From NCBI GenBank assembly GCA_041674345.1, contig JBAYVY010000016.1:1-20854 (forward strand): a DNA stretch of 20,854 bases. The letters run 5' to 3'. The notes beneath the pieces are model-generated. The model saw nothing but the letters and a program-made list of their open reading frames with translations. It did no database searches and was not told the DNA's origin. The first letter of the stretch is position 1. Every line of letters starts with the position of its first letter. Source of the DNA: JBAYVY01 sp041674345. Its GTDB lineage: Bacteria; Planctomycetota; Phycisphaerae; Phycisphaerales; Zrk34. Shown piece by piece: positions 1-6,886 of this stretch. Made by a program: the position numbers and the translations under genes.

Positions 1-26
1 AAGCCCGCACGCCGGAATACAAAGGG

Positions 27-56
27 GTTCCAAGTTCCGGTTCAGAGGCGTACAAT
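27..56 (+). promoter_or_regulatory. Possible promoter of the pseudopilin gene
   Basis: TTCCAA at 27-32 and TACAAT at 51-56 are 18 bp apart and would start transcription near 63, giving a leader of about 28 nt. The -10 box is good and the -35 box is weak. TACAAT also precedes two other genes in the window. Confidence 0.35.
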
Positions 57-90
57 GTAACAGGTTCGCCGCTTCACAGGGAGTAACGTC

Positions 91-1080
91 ATGTCGGTAT
101 TCACTTCGCATCGCTCTTCAACATCGCACATCGCACATCGCACATCGCACATCGCTTTCCGGGGGTTCACGCTTGTGGAACTTCTGGTGGTGATCGGGAT
201 CATCGCGCTGCTACTGGGCATCCTGCTCCCGGCCCTCGGCTCGGCGCGCGACCGCGCCAAGAAACTGGCCGCGTCCACGCAGTTGCAGGGTATCAGCGCC
301 GCGTGCGATGCCTACTACACCCAGTTCAATGCGTATCCGGGGTACTTCTCGGAAACGGCTGTCGTCGGTTTCGCCACCACTTCAGGCACTTCAGCGTTTT
401 CCGGAACGGAGAACATGATGGTGAGTCTAATGGGCGAGGCGAATAATTCGGCGGCAAGTGGAACTTACATCACGGTGCCAAGCACTCCCAGCACTACTAA
501 GGTGGTTAAATCTCCCGCTGGCCCGCGGACCAACTATGGCGGCACCAATGCCCGCCTCTACGGCGCTTTCTATTCCCCCAAGACCGGAGAAACCGCTGAC
601 ATCAATAACAACGATGGTGATAACGACCTTACGACTGGTTACAAAGAATTGGTCGATCCGTGGAGCGGTATGCCGGTGTTGTATTTCCGCGCGGTCGCCG
701 GGCAAGCCGGCTCTCCCGTCCCCGTTACCGCCAGCGGCAGCCCGGGCATTTTCTATCGCAACACCGCACGGGATTATCTCATCAACGGCGTCAAAAGTTC
801 AACGGGTGCCATCTATGACAATAATCCATCCAATTCCTTGCTGGCAGACAACATTGTTAACATGGCGTGGTTCGTCATCAACACCGATATCAGTGGGACG
901 GGCGATAATCAAGATAGTCCCAATGAAACCACCGATGTGGTCAAGGGTGCATATGTTCTCTGGTCGGCGGGCAAGGATGGCATCTACCTCGGCAAAGCAC
1001 AATCCAAAGTCACATCCATCGCCTCGGCCGCTGATCTGTCCAAGTTCGACGACGTCGTCGTCACCGGCGGGACGCGGTGA
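91..1080 (+). CDS. Type II secretion/type IV pilin-like pseudopilin (prepilin-type N-terminal cleavage/methylation protein)
   Basis: A 329-residue secreted pseudopilin. The class III prepilin signal is clear: Gly25 followed by FTLVELL, with Glu30 as the mature Glu5, then a hydrophobic helix to about residue 46 (IIALLLGILLPALG). In the family a prepilin peptidase cuts after the Gly and the helix packs into a pseudopilus or pilus. Many planctomycetes carry numerous such proteins with divergent C-terminal domains. The C-terminal part contains an Asp/Asn-rich stretch (about 170-180, DINNNDGDND) that could bind calcium, and ends in a WSAGKDGIYLG-type motif common in these proteins. The ATG at 91 is preceded by AGGGAG seven bases upstream. 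The 24-residue leader is unusual because most of it is encoded by five copies of a 7-bp repeat. The exact machine it serves is unknown. Confidence 0.85.
   Translation: MSVFTSHRSSTSHIAHRTSHIAFRGFTLVELLVVIGIIALLLGILLPALGSARDRAKKLAASTQLQGISAACDAYYTQFNAYPGYFSETAVVGFATTSGTSAFSGTENMMVSLMGEANNSAASGTYITVPSTPSTTKVVKSPAGPRTNYGGTNARLYGAFYSPKTGETADINNNDGDNDLTTGYKELVDPWSGMPVLYFRAVAGQAGSPVPVTASGSPGIFYRNTARDYLINGVKSSTGAIYDNNPSNSLLADNIVNMAWFVINTDISGTGDNQDSPNETTDVVKGAYVLWSAGKDGIYLGKAQSKVTSIASAADLSKFDDVVVTGGTR
121..155 (+). repeat. Heptamer array ACATCGC x5 in the pseudopilin leader
   Basis: Five perfect tandem copies of ACATCGC at 121, 128, 135, 142 and 149. A variant of the decamer repeat (TTTCCGGGGG, 156-165) follows immediately. 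The array encodes the leader residues ahead of the prepilin cleavage site, with a 7-residue period (TSHIAHR, TSHIAFR). Unlike the other heptamer elements I see no opposing arm. Confidence 0.9.
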
Positions 1081-1090
1081 GATATGCACA

Positions 1091-1260
1091 AAGCCGCGAC
1101 CGGTGGTCGCGGTCTTGGGCGATGTGAAATCATTGGAAAAACCAACGCGCGCCGCGTTCCGAAGACCGCGACCAACGGTCGCGGCTTTGTGGGGGGGGAC
1201 CGCGACCAACGGTCGCGGCTTTGTGATGCGTCTTCAACTTCCGGGGGCGGTCGCGGCTTT
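1091..1260. repeat. Array of GGTCGCGG palindromes between convergent genes
   Basis: Three palindromes at about 1091-1116, 1162-1188 and 1198-1222, plus a right half-site at 1249-1260. The best copy has arms AAGACCGCGACC and GGTCGCGGCTTT around AAC. They fill the gap between the ends of the convergent pseudopilin and queA genes, so they may act as bidirectional terminators or REP/BIME-like elements. This role is inferred. The half-site is preceded directly by CTTCCGGGGG (1238-1247), as if the decamer repeat replaced its left arm. Confidence 0.85.
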
Positions 1261-1271
1261 GTGCGGTGTGT

Positions 1272-2441
1272 TCACCGCAGTATCAGCATCGCATCGCCGT
1301 AGCTGTAAAAACGGTAGCGCAGATTGATCGCCTGTTGATACAACTCCAGCAATCGCTCCAATCCCGTCATCGCGCCCACCAGGGCCAGCAGTGTGCTGCG
1401 CGGCAGGTGGAAATTGGTCATCAAGCCGTCGGCGAAACGAAACTCGTAACCGGGTTGAATCAGTATGCTCGTTTCACCGCTGTACCCTTCTCCGTTTTCA
1501 AACTTCCGGGGGGGTAACGATTCGAGCGCCCGCACACTGGTCGTACCCACCGGGATGATCCGCCGCCCCTCCGCCCGTGCGGATTTCAACGCGGCAACAA
1601 CTTCCGCCGGTACGCTGAATCGTTCGCTGTGCATGACGTGTTGTTCGAGTGTTTCGGCGCGGATCGGCTGGAACGTGCCGAGTCCGACGTGCAGCGTGAT
1701 GCAGGCGGTTTGTATGCCGCGCTGATGCAGTTGGTCGATCAGGGCGGGCGTGAAATGCAGCCCGGCGGTGGGCGCGGCGACCGCGCCGGGTTCGGTGGCA
1801 TAGACCGTCTGATAGCGTTGCCGATCCATATCACACATATCCCGGCTGAACGGGGTAGCTTCCGGGGTAGCTTCCGGGGTAGCTTCCGGGGTGGCTTCCG
1901 GGGTGGCTTCCGGGGGTTGCCTCATGCGTTGGATGTAGGGCGGCAGGGGCATGGAGCCGACCTGTTCGAGCAGCGCGTGTGTGTTCAGCGGCGAATGCTT
2001 GCGAACGAGCCATGAGCCGTCGTCGTGTTGTTCGAGCAATTCCAGTTCGTGAGCGGTGGGGCGGTCGCCGGGGGCGGGGGCGGGGCCGGGGGCGGGGTCG
2101 AGCAGCGCGAGTAGTTCGCCGGGCCGCAGACGACCGCCGCTGCGGAGCAGGACGGTCCAGTGGGCGTCGTTACGGGGGTCGCATGTTTCGATGAACAGTC
2201 CTTCGACGTGCCCGGAAGTACGGATGCGGCGCCCCCGGAAGCGGGCGGGCAACACTTTGGTGTTGTTGAACACCAGCAACGCGTTCGGGGGCAGCAGATC
2301 GGGCAGATCGCTGACGGTGCGATGTTCGACGGTGTCATCGGATAGACGAACGACCATGAGTCGCGCCAGTTCACGCCGGTCGGCGGGTTTCTGGGCGATC
2401 AGTTCTTCGGGCAGGTGGTAATCCAGGTCGTCGGTACGCAT
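1272..2441 (-). CDS. queA: S-adenosylmethionine:tRNA ribosyltransferase-isomerase (queuosine biosynthesis)
   Basis: QueA transfers and isomerises the ribosyl moiety of SAM onto 7-aminomethyl-7-deazaguanine in tRNA, forming epoxyqueuosine. The 389 residues show the family hallmarks in order: DYHLPEELIAQKPA near the start, NNTKVLPAR (59-67), YQTVYA (210-215), APTAGLHFT (223-231), TLHVGLGTFQPI, HSERF, VGTTSVRALES, TNFHLPRSTLL, and a C-terminal RYRFYSYGDAMLI. QueA is usually near 340-360 residues. The excess comes from low-complexity insertions: PAPGPAPAP near 116-124, five PEAT units (177-196) before the conserved YQTVYA, and a PPRKF segment before SGET. The ATG at 2441 matches the family N-terminus. 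The longer open frame upstream is only the foldback repeat, whose first heptamer lies six bases before the ATG, so no Shine-Dalgarno sequence is visible. Confidence 0.95.
   Translation of the reverse strand: MRTDDLDYHLPEELIAQKPADRRELARLMVVRLSDDTVEHRTVSDLPDLLPPNALLVFNNTKVLPARFRGRRIRTSGHVEGLFIETCDPRNDAHWTVLLRSGGRLRPGELLALLDPAPGPAPAPGDRPTAHELELLEQHDDGSWLVRKHSPLNTHALLEQVGSMPLPPYIQRMRQPPEATPEATPEATPEATPEATPFSRDMCDMDRQRYQTVYATEPGAVAAPTAGLHFTPALIDQLHQRGIQTACITLHVGLGTFQPIRAETLEQHVMHSERFSVPAEVVAALKSARAEGRRIIPVGTTSVRALESLPPRKFENGEGYSGETSILIQPGYEFRFADGLMTNFHLPRSTLLALVGAMTGLERLLELYQQAINLRYRFYSYGDAMLILR
1859..1915 (-). repeat. Five 12-bp units in queA encoding (PEAT)5
   Basis: CTTCCGGGG recurs at 1859, 1871, 1883, 1895 and 1907 on the plus strand, an exact 12-bp period (CCGGAAGCTACC in coding sense, with A/T versus A/C variants). 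It adds about 20 residues to queA without breaking the frame. Each unit carries the core of the dispersed CCCCCGGAAG decamer. Confidence 0.95.
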
Positions 2442-2447
2442 GGGTTT

Positions 2448-2579
2448 GCGCTGTGCGGTTTGCGGGATGCGGTTTGCGGGATGCGGTTTGCGGTTTGCGG
2501 GGTGCGGGATGCGGGATGCGGTTTGCGGGTCTTCCGCATCCCGCACTACGCATCCCGCATCCCGCACAGCGCATCCGCG
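2448..2579. repeat. GCGNNNT heptamer foldback upstream of queA
   Basis: The left arm (2448-2530) is read as 12 consecutive words of form GCGNNNT: GCGCTGT, then GCGGTTT, GCGGGAT and GCGGGGT in mixed order. The right arm (2534-2579) is the reverse complement of GCGCTGT, GCGGGAT, GCGTAGT words. The outer GCGCTGT word is present in both arms. The element occupies the space directly before the queA start codon and would fold into a long imperfect hairpin. Open frames across it are artefacts of the repeat. Confidence 0.95.
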
Positions 2580-2652
2580 TTGTTTTTGGGCGACGGATCA
2601 TCGGTTGTTTGTTGCGTGGGGTCAACATCCGGTTCACCTGTCCCGGAACGTC

Positions 2653-3207
2653 ATGCCGCGCAATTTCAGCGGATATCGCCGGTTGCGCGACTTCCGTGGG
2701 CGGGGTGTTGCGTTTGTTCTTTCTTCCGGCATGTCAACGATTTTCACGATGATCGCCCTGAGCAATGCGTTCGCCCAGATCATGGACGGCTATGCGAAAC
2801 TCGATGCCGGTAACGGTCGCGGGGGCCTGCCGGTCGGTCTGCAAAAAGGCGACGGCCCGTTGGGCACGCAGTTGCGTCCGAATGAATCGCCCGCCGCCCC
2901 CGGAAGTTGCAAGGTTGCCGTCCGCCATGACGTTTCGGGGAGCGCGACTCGTTATGCGTTCGCGTTCAATGCTCAGCAGGTTCCGCGAATCGAACAGACC
3001 CCGGCGTTCACGGATCGCGGCGGCACCGAGCCGGGCATCGTGCCTGCGACCTGGCCTTACAGCAATCCGTTCGCCGCCGGTTTACCCGATCAGGTCTATG
3101 AGCCGAACCGGATTCCGTATCCTTCGCTGAAAAATGTTCACAACCTGAATAATCCGTACCCCTTTGCTGCCGATATGAATGGTGGGTTGCTCGATGTGTT
3201 CGCATGA
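2653..3207 (+). CDS. Hypothetical protein, first of a coupled pair
   Basis: I do not recognise this 184-residue protein. It is rich in Pro, Gly and Asn, with no cysteine pair and no clear membrane segment. A short hydrophobic stretch near the start (GVAFVLSSGMSTIFTMIALSNAFA, about 18-41) could be a weak signal sequence. The start is uncertain: ATG at 2653 has a weak GGAA upstream, and ATG at 2731 lacks a visible ribosome site. The open frame extends further upstream only through the heptamer foldback. A CCCCCGGAAG decamer at 2897-2906 encodes APGS inside it. Its stop overlaps the next start codon as ATGA, which supports a real translated gene. Confidence 0.55.
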   Translation: MPRNFSGYRRLRDFRGRGVAFVLSSGMSTIFTMIALSNAFAQIMDGYAKLDAGNGRGGLPVGLQKGDGPLGTQLRPNESPAAPGSCKVAVRHDVSGSATRYAFAFNAQQVPRIEQTPAFTDRGGTEPGIVPATWPYSNPFAAGLPDQVYEPNRIPYPSLKNVHNLNNPYPFAADMNGGLLDVFA

Positions 3208-3416
3208 TGCAGGGGTACGACCAGATGAGTCCGAATCTTTCGCCCGAACAACTGGCCGCGATGATCCCGGAACTGAATCGTGAGCAGTGCATCGCCGAGC
3301 TTCGAGGGTTCAACAAGTTCCGCATCGACTTCACCAACGAATATCTCCAGCAAATGAGCGTCGAAAAACTCCGGCATGTCCTGCTGGCGGCGATGTTGCG
3401 ATATGCGGGGAAATGA
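3204..3416 (+). CDS. Small conserved-looking hypothetical protein
   Basis: A 70-residue, mostly helical, soluble protein. The C-terminal half (RIDFTNEYLQQMSVEKLRHVLLAA) looks like a type of small planctomycete protein of unknown function; I recall the pattern only loosely. Its ATG overlaps the preceding stop (ATGA), implying translational coupling. Its own TGA at 3414-3416 is the first part of the next heptamer element. No function is assigned. Confidence 0.6.
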   Translation: MMQGYDQMSPNLSPEQLAAMIPELNREQCIAELRGFNKFRIDFTNEYLQQMSVEKLRHVLLAAMLRYAGK

Positions 3417-3567
3417 CGAATGAAGTTCCAAATTCCAATGTTCAAATCAAGCACGGGATGACGCCGCCTTACTTCCGGGGGGCGGCGGCAGACCGTGATG
3501 GGTTGTCGTTTGGCATTTGGCATTTGTGATTTCATTCGTCATTCGGATTTCGTCATTCGTCATTCCT
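3413..3567. repeat. AT-richer heptamer foldback (CATTCGT/CATTTGG words)
   Basis: The right arm has in-phase words CATTTGG, CATTTGT, then CATTCGT, CATTCGG, ATTTCGT, CATTCGT, CATTCCT (3514-3567). The left arm (about 3413-3451) carries the complementary theme ATGACGAATGAA and CCAATGTTCAAATC. The arms are unequal and imperfect. A decamer CTTCCGGGGG (3472-3481) sits between them. The stop codon of the 70-residue gene is part of the left arm. Confidence 0.8.
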
Positions 3568-3593
3568 CTCACGCTCCGCCCCGCCCACGACGT

Positions 3594-3599
3594 TACAAT
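3594..3599 (+). promoter_or_regulatory. TACAAT -10 box just before the radical SAM start
   Basis: TACAAT ends six bases before the ATG at 3606. A transcript starting at the usual distance would begin at or near the A of the ATG, so the mRNA would be leaderless. No Shine-Dalgarno sequence is present, which fits. No good -35 box is visible, so confidence is limited. Confidence 0.4.
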
Positions 3600-3605
3600 A
3601 ATCTG

Positions 3606-4541
3606 ATGGTCCGCACTCCCCCCTCATCATCGGGCGATGACGCTCTGCACCGGCTGGTGTCCGACCACAGCCGGCAGTGGAAGACGTTCACATTTGTTTA
3701 TCCCGTCATCAGCCGCCGCAGTGCCGGCCTGAGCGTCGGCATCAACCTCAACATCGACACCGCCTGCAACTTCGATTGCGTGTATTGCCAGGTGGATCGC
3801 CCCCGGAAGTTGGATTCCGCGGGATTGGCGGGGGCGATTCATCGCCCCCGCGGCGGCGATGTGGACCTCGATCAACTCACCGCCGAGCTGGATCAGATGC
3901 TCAGCATCGTCGCCGACGGCTTGATCTGGCGCGACGCCCAGTTCCGTGACACGCCGCCATCGCATCGGCGGCTGAACGATATCGCCTTCTCCGGCGACGG
4001 CGAACCGACCGCCTGCCCCCAGTTTCCCGCCGCCGTGCAAACCGCCATCGACCTTCGCCTCAAGTACGGCCTGTCCGACGCGAAGATCGTCCTCATCACC
4101 AACGCCACCCTGCTCGACCGCCCGCCAGTCGAACAAACCCTCCGATTGCTCGACGCCAACCGCGGCGAAGTGTGGGCGAAACTCGATGCCGGCACCGAAA
4201 CGTACTTCCGCAAAATCGACCGGCCGAGATCGGCGTCGATCACGCTCGAAGGCATCTGCGACAACATCGCGCTGGCCGGTCGGACGCGCCCGCTGGTCAT
4301 TCAATCGCTGTTCATGCGGTGGGCCGGCGAACCGACGCCCTTTGAAGAATTGGATGCGTACATTGAACGGGTGATCGATTTGATGAGTCGGGGCTGCCGG
4401 ATCGCGCGGGTACAGTTTTACACCATCGTGCGCCGAACCGCCGAGCCGCTGGCCGAGCCGCTGAACGATGCGCAACTGAACGCGCTGGCCGAGCGGTTTC
4501 GTCATCGCCTGCCGGATGTTGAGTTGGCGGTGTACGCTTGA
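3606..4541 (+). CDS. Radical SAM enzyme of the COG0731 (Fe-S oxidoreductase / wyosine-synthetase-like) type
   Basis: A 311-residue radical SAM protein. Cys54, Cys58 and Cys61 form the CX3CX2C cluster motif (CNFDCVYC) that binds the 4Fe-4S/SAM centre. SGDGEPT at 129-135 and a following LITNATLL segment are typical of the COG0731 group, which includes TYW1-like enzymes. The substrate of this bacterial version is not known, and I do not assign wyosine synthesis. The ATG at 3606 gives the natural N-terminus; the longer open frame upstream crosses a heptamer element. A CCCCCGGAAG decamer at 3800-3809 falls just after the cluster motif and begins a small insertion (RPRKLDSAGLAGAIHRPRGGD) ahead of the next conserved block. 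The stop is nine bases before another foldback. Confidence 0.85.
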   Translation: MVRTPPSSSGDDALHRLVSDHSRQWKTFTFVYPVISRRSAGLSVGINLNIDTACNFDCVYCQVDRPRKLDSAGLAGAIHRPRGGDVDLDQLTAELDQMLSIVADGLIWRDAQFRDTPPSHRRLNDIAFSGDGEPTACPQFPAAVQTAIDLRLKYGLSDAKIVLITNATLLDRPPVEQTLRLLDANRGEVWAKLDAGTETYFRKIDRPRSASITLEGICDNIALAGRTRPLVIQSLFMRWAGEPTPFEELDAYIERVIDLMSRGCRIARVQFYTIVRRTAEPLAEPLNDAQLNALAERFRHRLPDVELAVYA

Positions 4542-4550
4542 ATACGCCGG

Positions 4551-4634
4551 GCGGGGTGCGGGGTGTGCTGTGCGGTTTGCGGGATGCGTAAGAGCGCGCC
4601 TCCGCATCCCGCACAGCGCACCCCGCACATCGCC
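4551..4634. repeat. Short GCGNNNT foldback after the radical SAM gene
   Basis: The left arm reads GCGGGGT, GCGGGGT, GTGCTGT, GCGGTTT, GCGGGAT. The right arm, reverse-complemented from its outer end, reads GCGATGT, GCGGGGT, GCGCTGT, GCGGGAT. A loop of about 15 nt (near 4587-4602) separates them. This is the most compact member of the family and could work as a factor-independent or Rho-blocking 3' hairpin. No T tract follows directly, though AAAATTAATTT lies beyond it. Confidence 0.9.
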
Positions 4635-4666
4635 AAAATTAATTTGGACTCAGGCCGTTAATTTTA

Positions 4667-4695
4667 TTGGCATCTCGCCCATCATGGTGTATATT
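4667..4695 (+). promoter_or_regulatory. Promoter of the PilZ-domain gene
   Basis: TTGGCA (4667-4672) and TATATT (4690-4695) are separated by exactly 17 bp, a good housekeeping-type promoter. Transcription would start near 4702, leaving a leader of about 170 nt before the ATG at 4873. Confidence 0.6.
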
Positions 4696-4701
4696 TGCTA
4701 T

Positions 4702-4872
4702 CGGTTTGGGGGATAAAGGTAACAGTTTGGTCTGTGGTGGTTTATCGACGCATGTTTGCGTCGCGCTATCGTTGGATCGCAGCCGGATCAACCGTCAGAA
4801 TCGTTAAGGTTTGCCCGGATTCCAGCCGATAGCGATGTAACGGAGTTCCCTCCGCTGTATGGAGACAGCATC
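4702..4872 (+). other. Long 5' leader of the PilZ-domain gene
   Basis: This inferred leader contains a perfect 7-bp hairpin (CGACGCA 4746-4752, loop TGTT, TGCGTCG 4757-4763) and a smaller CGGAG/CTCCG hairpin just before the GGAG ribosome site at 4861. It does not match a riboswitch class I can recognise by eye. Regulation through the leader is possible but unproven. Confidence 0.35.
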
Positions 4873-6390
4873 ATGGTTCGCAATCGCCCGCCTGAAACCG
4901 ACCCCCGGAATGACCCCCGGAATGACCCCCCCGATCATCGTCGCCATCCCCGCAAGGCGCTGCCCGTCGGCTATGCCCAGGTCCGCGTTCGTCTGCCCGG
5001 TCAGCAACGCTATTCCCTCACCGGCCACGCCTACGACATCTCCCTGTCAGGCATCCGCTTTGAACTCGATCAATCCATCCCCCTCGGCAAAGCCATCGAC
5101 ATGCAATTGTCTCTGCCCACCCCCACCCCCGGAAGCACCCCCGGAAGCACCCCCGCCCCCGGCATGAAGGTGAACCTGGCGGGCATGAACGCGGATGTGA
5201 AGGCGACGCTGAGCGACATGCCGACCGCTTCGCTGGATGCGTTGGCGAAGCAGAACGGCTTGATCGCCGCGGCATTGGGGGACAAGGTGACGCTGGGCGC
5301 GAACGCGACGTTGCGCGGCGGGAAGGGGCCTGTCACGGCGACGATTGATTCGCCGCTGGCCAAGGCGAAGATCCCGGCCCGGATGGACGCGGGGGTATTG
5401 ACGCTGACGGACACGATGACCGCATCGTTCATGCTGACCGAACAGTTGAGTCGAAAGCTGATCGATCACCCGCTATTGAAACAGGCGATACGGTCGGAGC
5501 GACCGGTGACGCTGGTGGTGGCGAAGGAGGGATTCCGCTTGCCGGTGTCGAAGTTGATGAGCGGGGATGAAGCGATCAAGCAGGAGGGCATTGAGCAATG
5601 GAGCATCGGCAAGGCGACGATCGATCCGGGCAAGATGGTGGTGAGCAACGCGGGATTGATTAAGACGCTGGTGATGTTGCCGCAGGTGGTGGGAAACCTG
5701 GTCAAAGGCGGGAAATCGGAGCGGAGCGGCAATGAGTTGATCGCGTGGTTCACGCCGATGGATGTGTCGATGAAAGACGGCGTGGTGACGATGAGCCGGC
5801 TGGACATGCTGATCGGCGAAAATTATCAGGTGGCGACGTGGGGGGCGCTGAACATGAGCGGACGGCAGGTCACTGCTTTGGAGCAGAAGATACCGGCGAA
5901 ATGTGGATATATGGTGCTGGGCATCACGGAACGGGCGTTGCGGCGGGTGTACGGCGTGAGCGCGTTCAGGGACGACCCGAATTATGTGGATCAGTTCATC
6001 ATGGCCGGCCCGTTGGACAAACTGGGGCCGGATGAAAAGGAACTGAAACTCCGCATGGCATTTTTGACCGGCGGAGGTTCGGCGGCCAACGTCATGGGGA
6101 GCGAAACGGGCGACATTGTGGGCGGCGCGATGAAGGTCGGCGGCGTGTTGCAGTCGCTGATTGATAAAAAGAAGCGGGACCAGAAACCCGCCCCCGTGCC
6201 GCACCTGCCGTACCCCTGGCCCCCGGAAGCCAAGCCGACGGATCAGCAGCAGACCGGGCAGCAGAATCAGCCGACCGCGCCGACCGATTCGCCGCGGGAT
6301 CAACCGGCACCGCAGCCGCAGAAAAAACGGTCGCCGGAGGAGAAACTCATCAACGATGTGTTCGACCTTTTGGGGAAGAAGAAAAAATGA
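4873..6390 (+). CDS. PilZ domain joined to an AsmA-like region (possible chimera)
   Basis: A 505-residue protein. Residues 22-80 form the start of a PilZ domain with both c-di-GMP contact motifs: RRHPR (23-27) and DISLSG (55-60). At 83-97 a Pro/Gly/Ser linker encoded by tandem CCCCCGGAAG units interrupts the domain. After it comes a beta-rich region (about 98-440) that resembles the C-terminal part of AsmA-like planctomycete proteins. The tail (about 440-505) is Pro/Gln/Lys-rich. PilZ acts in the cytoplasm while AsmA-like proteins are normally exported, yet no signal peptide or membrane helix is visible here. Third codon positions are mainly C before the linker and mainly G after it. The ATG at 4873 has GGAG eight bases upstream. 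A single functional protein is possible; a repeat-mediated deletion that fused two genes, or an assembly join, fits the data as well. Confidence 0.7.
   Translation: MVRNRPPETDPRNDPRNDPPDHRRHPRKALPVGYAQVRVRLPGQQRYSLTGHAYDISLSGIRFELDQSIPLGKAIDMQLSLPTPTPGSTPGSTPAPGMKVNLAGMNADVKATLSDMPTASLDALAKQNGLIAAALGDKVTLGANATLRGGKGPVTATIDSPLAKAKIPARMDAGVLTLTDTMTASFMLTEQLSRKLIDHPLLKQAIRSERPVTLVVAKEGFRLPVSKLMSGDEAIKQEGIEQWSIGKATIDPGKMVVSNAGLIKTLVMLPQVVGNLVKGGKSERSGNELIAWFTPMDVSMKDGVVTMSRLDMLIGENYQVATWGALNMSGRQVTALEQKIPAKCGYMVLGITERALRRVYGVSAFRDDPNYVDQFIMAGPLDKLGPDEKELKLRMAFLTGGGSAANVMGSETGDIVGGAMKVGGVLQSLIDKKKRDQKPAPVPHLPYPWPPEAKPTDQQQTGQQNQPTAPTDSPRDQPAPQPQKKRSPEEKLINDVFDLLGKKKK
4903..5160 (+). repeat. CCCCCGGAA(G) clusters in the PilZ-domain gene
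   Basis: Two 12-bp units at about 4903-4928 (CCCCCGGAATGA, encoding DPRN repeats) and two at 5126-5147 (CCCCCGGAAGCA, encoding TPGS), followed by a variant CCCCCGGCA to 5163. The second cluster lies exactly at the PilZ/AsmA-like junction. A single copy occurs at 6220-6229 in the same gene. Confidence 0.9.
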
Positions 6391-6540
6391 GTGGCGAGTG
6401 GCGAGTGGCGAGTGGCGAGTGGCGAGTAGTGATGAGCGATGAGCGATGAGATCAAATGAGTTCGGTCGCGTTTCGCGGTGGCGGACGGGTTCATGGCACA
6501 ACATCCGCTTCGCCCACTCCCCACTCGCTACTCGCTTTCC
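6389..6540. repeat. GAGTGGC/GATGAGC heptamer foldback overlapping a stop codon
   Basis: Nine in-phase words run from 6389 to 6451: GAGTGGC five times, GAGTAGT, GATGAGC twice, GATGAGA. The last two bases of the stop codon TGA (6388-6390) are the first two bases of the array. The right arm (about 6511-6540) is the complement of GAGTGGG twice, GAGTAGC and GGAAAGC. A spacer of about 60 nt lies between the arms. Confidence 0.92.
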
Positions 6541-6550
6541 TCCCCCCAAC

Positions 6551-6762
6551 GAAAAACGCCACGTCAGGGTGAGCCGACGTGGCGCCCTGGTCCGGGCTGC
6601 CGGACCTCGGGTGTATGCGGGGCGGGGGGAATCACAGCGGTGCGACACGAATGTGTTGTGCTCGCTGCGACAACTCCGCGCGGAATGATGTGTTTGTCAG
6701 AGCATTGCCGGGGTTCCGGAGAGATCGGCGGCCCATACGACTTCAAATCGGACAACTTGATT
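6551..6762 (-). ncRNA. Candidate small RNA of about 210 nt
   Basis: A good promoter (6769-6796), a convincing terminator and two adjacent hairpins bracket a 212-nt stretch with no plausible protein. I compared it by eye with SRP RNA, tmRNA and RNase P RNA and saw none of their core motifs. It could simply be the 3' untranslated part of the lipA mRNA. Confidence 0.3.
6552..6584 (-). terminator. Rho-independent terminator, minus strand
   Basis: A perfect 9-bp stem (CGCCACGTC 6557-6565 with GACGTGGCG 6576-6584) with a 10-nt loop, followed on the minus strand by five T residues (6552-6556). A second perfect hairpin (GGTCCGG 6589-6595, CCGGACC 6600-6606) precedes it. It would end either lipA transcription or a separate small RNA. 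Confidence 0.8.
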
Positions 6763-6768
6763 GAATAT

Positions 6769-6796
6769 ATTTTACCCGTACCGGGAAACGGATCAA
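6769..6796 (-). promoter_or_regulatory. Minus-strand promoter downstream of lipA
   Basis: On the minus strand TTGATC (6796-6791) and TAAAAT (6774-6769) are 16 bp apart. The predicted start is near 6762. The only thing downstream before the terminator at 6552-6584 is the candidate small RNA. Confidence 0.45.
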
Positions 6797-6886
6797 GAGA
6801 AAACATGCGGATTTGTGGAAACGGGGAAACGCGAGGAAGGCGTTGAGGCAAGCCCGTGCGATGTGGAGGGAGTTGACGGGACAGCG

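Noticed and set aside
2442..2567. Longer QueA start at 2567
   Set aside because: The extra residues are translated heptamer repeat; the QueA family begins at the ATG at 2441.
2440..2652. N-terminal extension of the hypothetical gene (CGMRFAGCG-type sequence)
   Set aside because: It is simply the heptamer foldback read in one frame; similar peptides arise in several frames at each such element.
6551..6762. SRP RNA, tmRNA or RNase P RNA
   Set aside because: The conserved cores (for example GGAAGCAGC of SRP RNA) are missing, and the length does not fit tmRNA or RNase P RNA.
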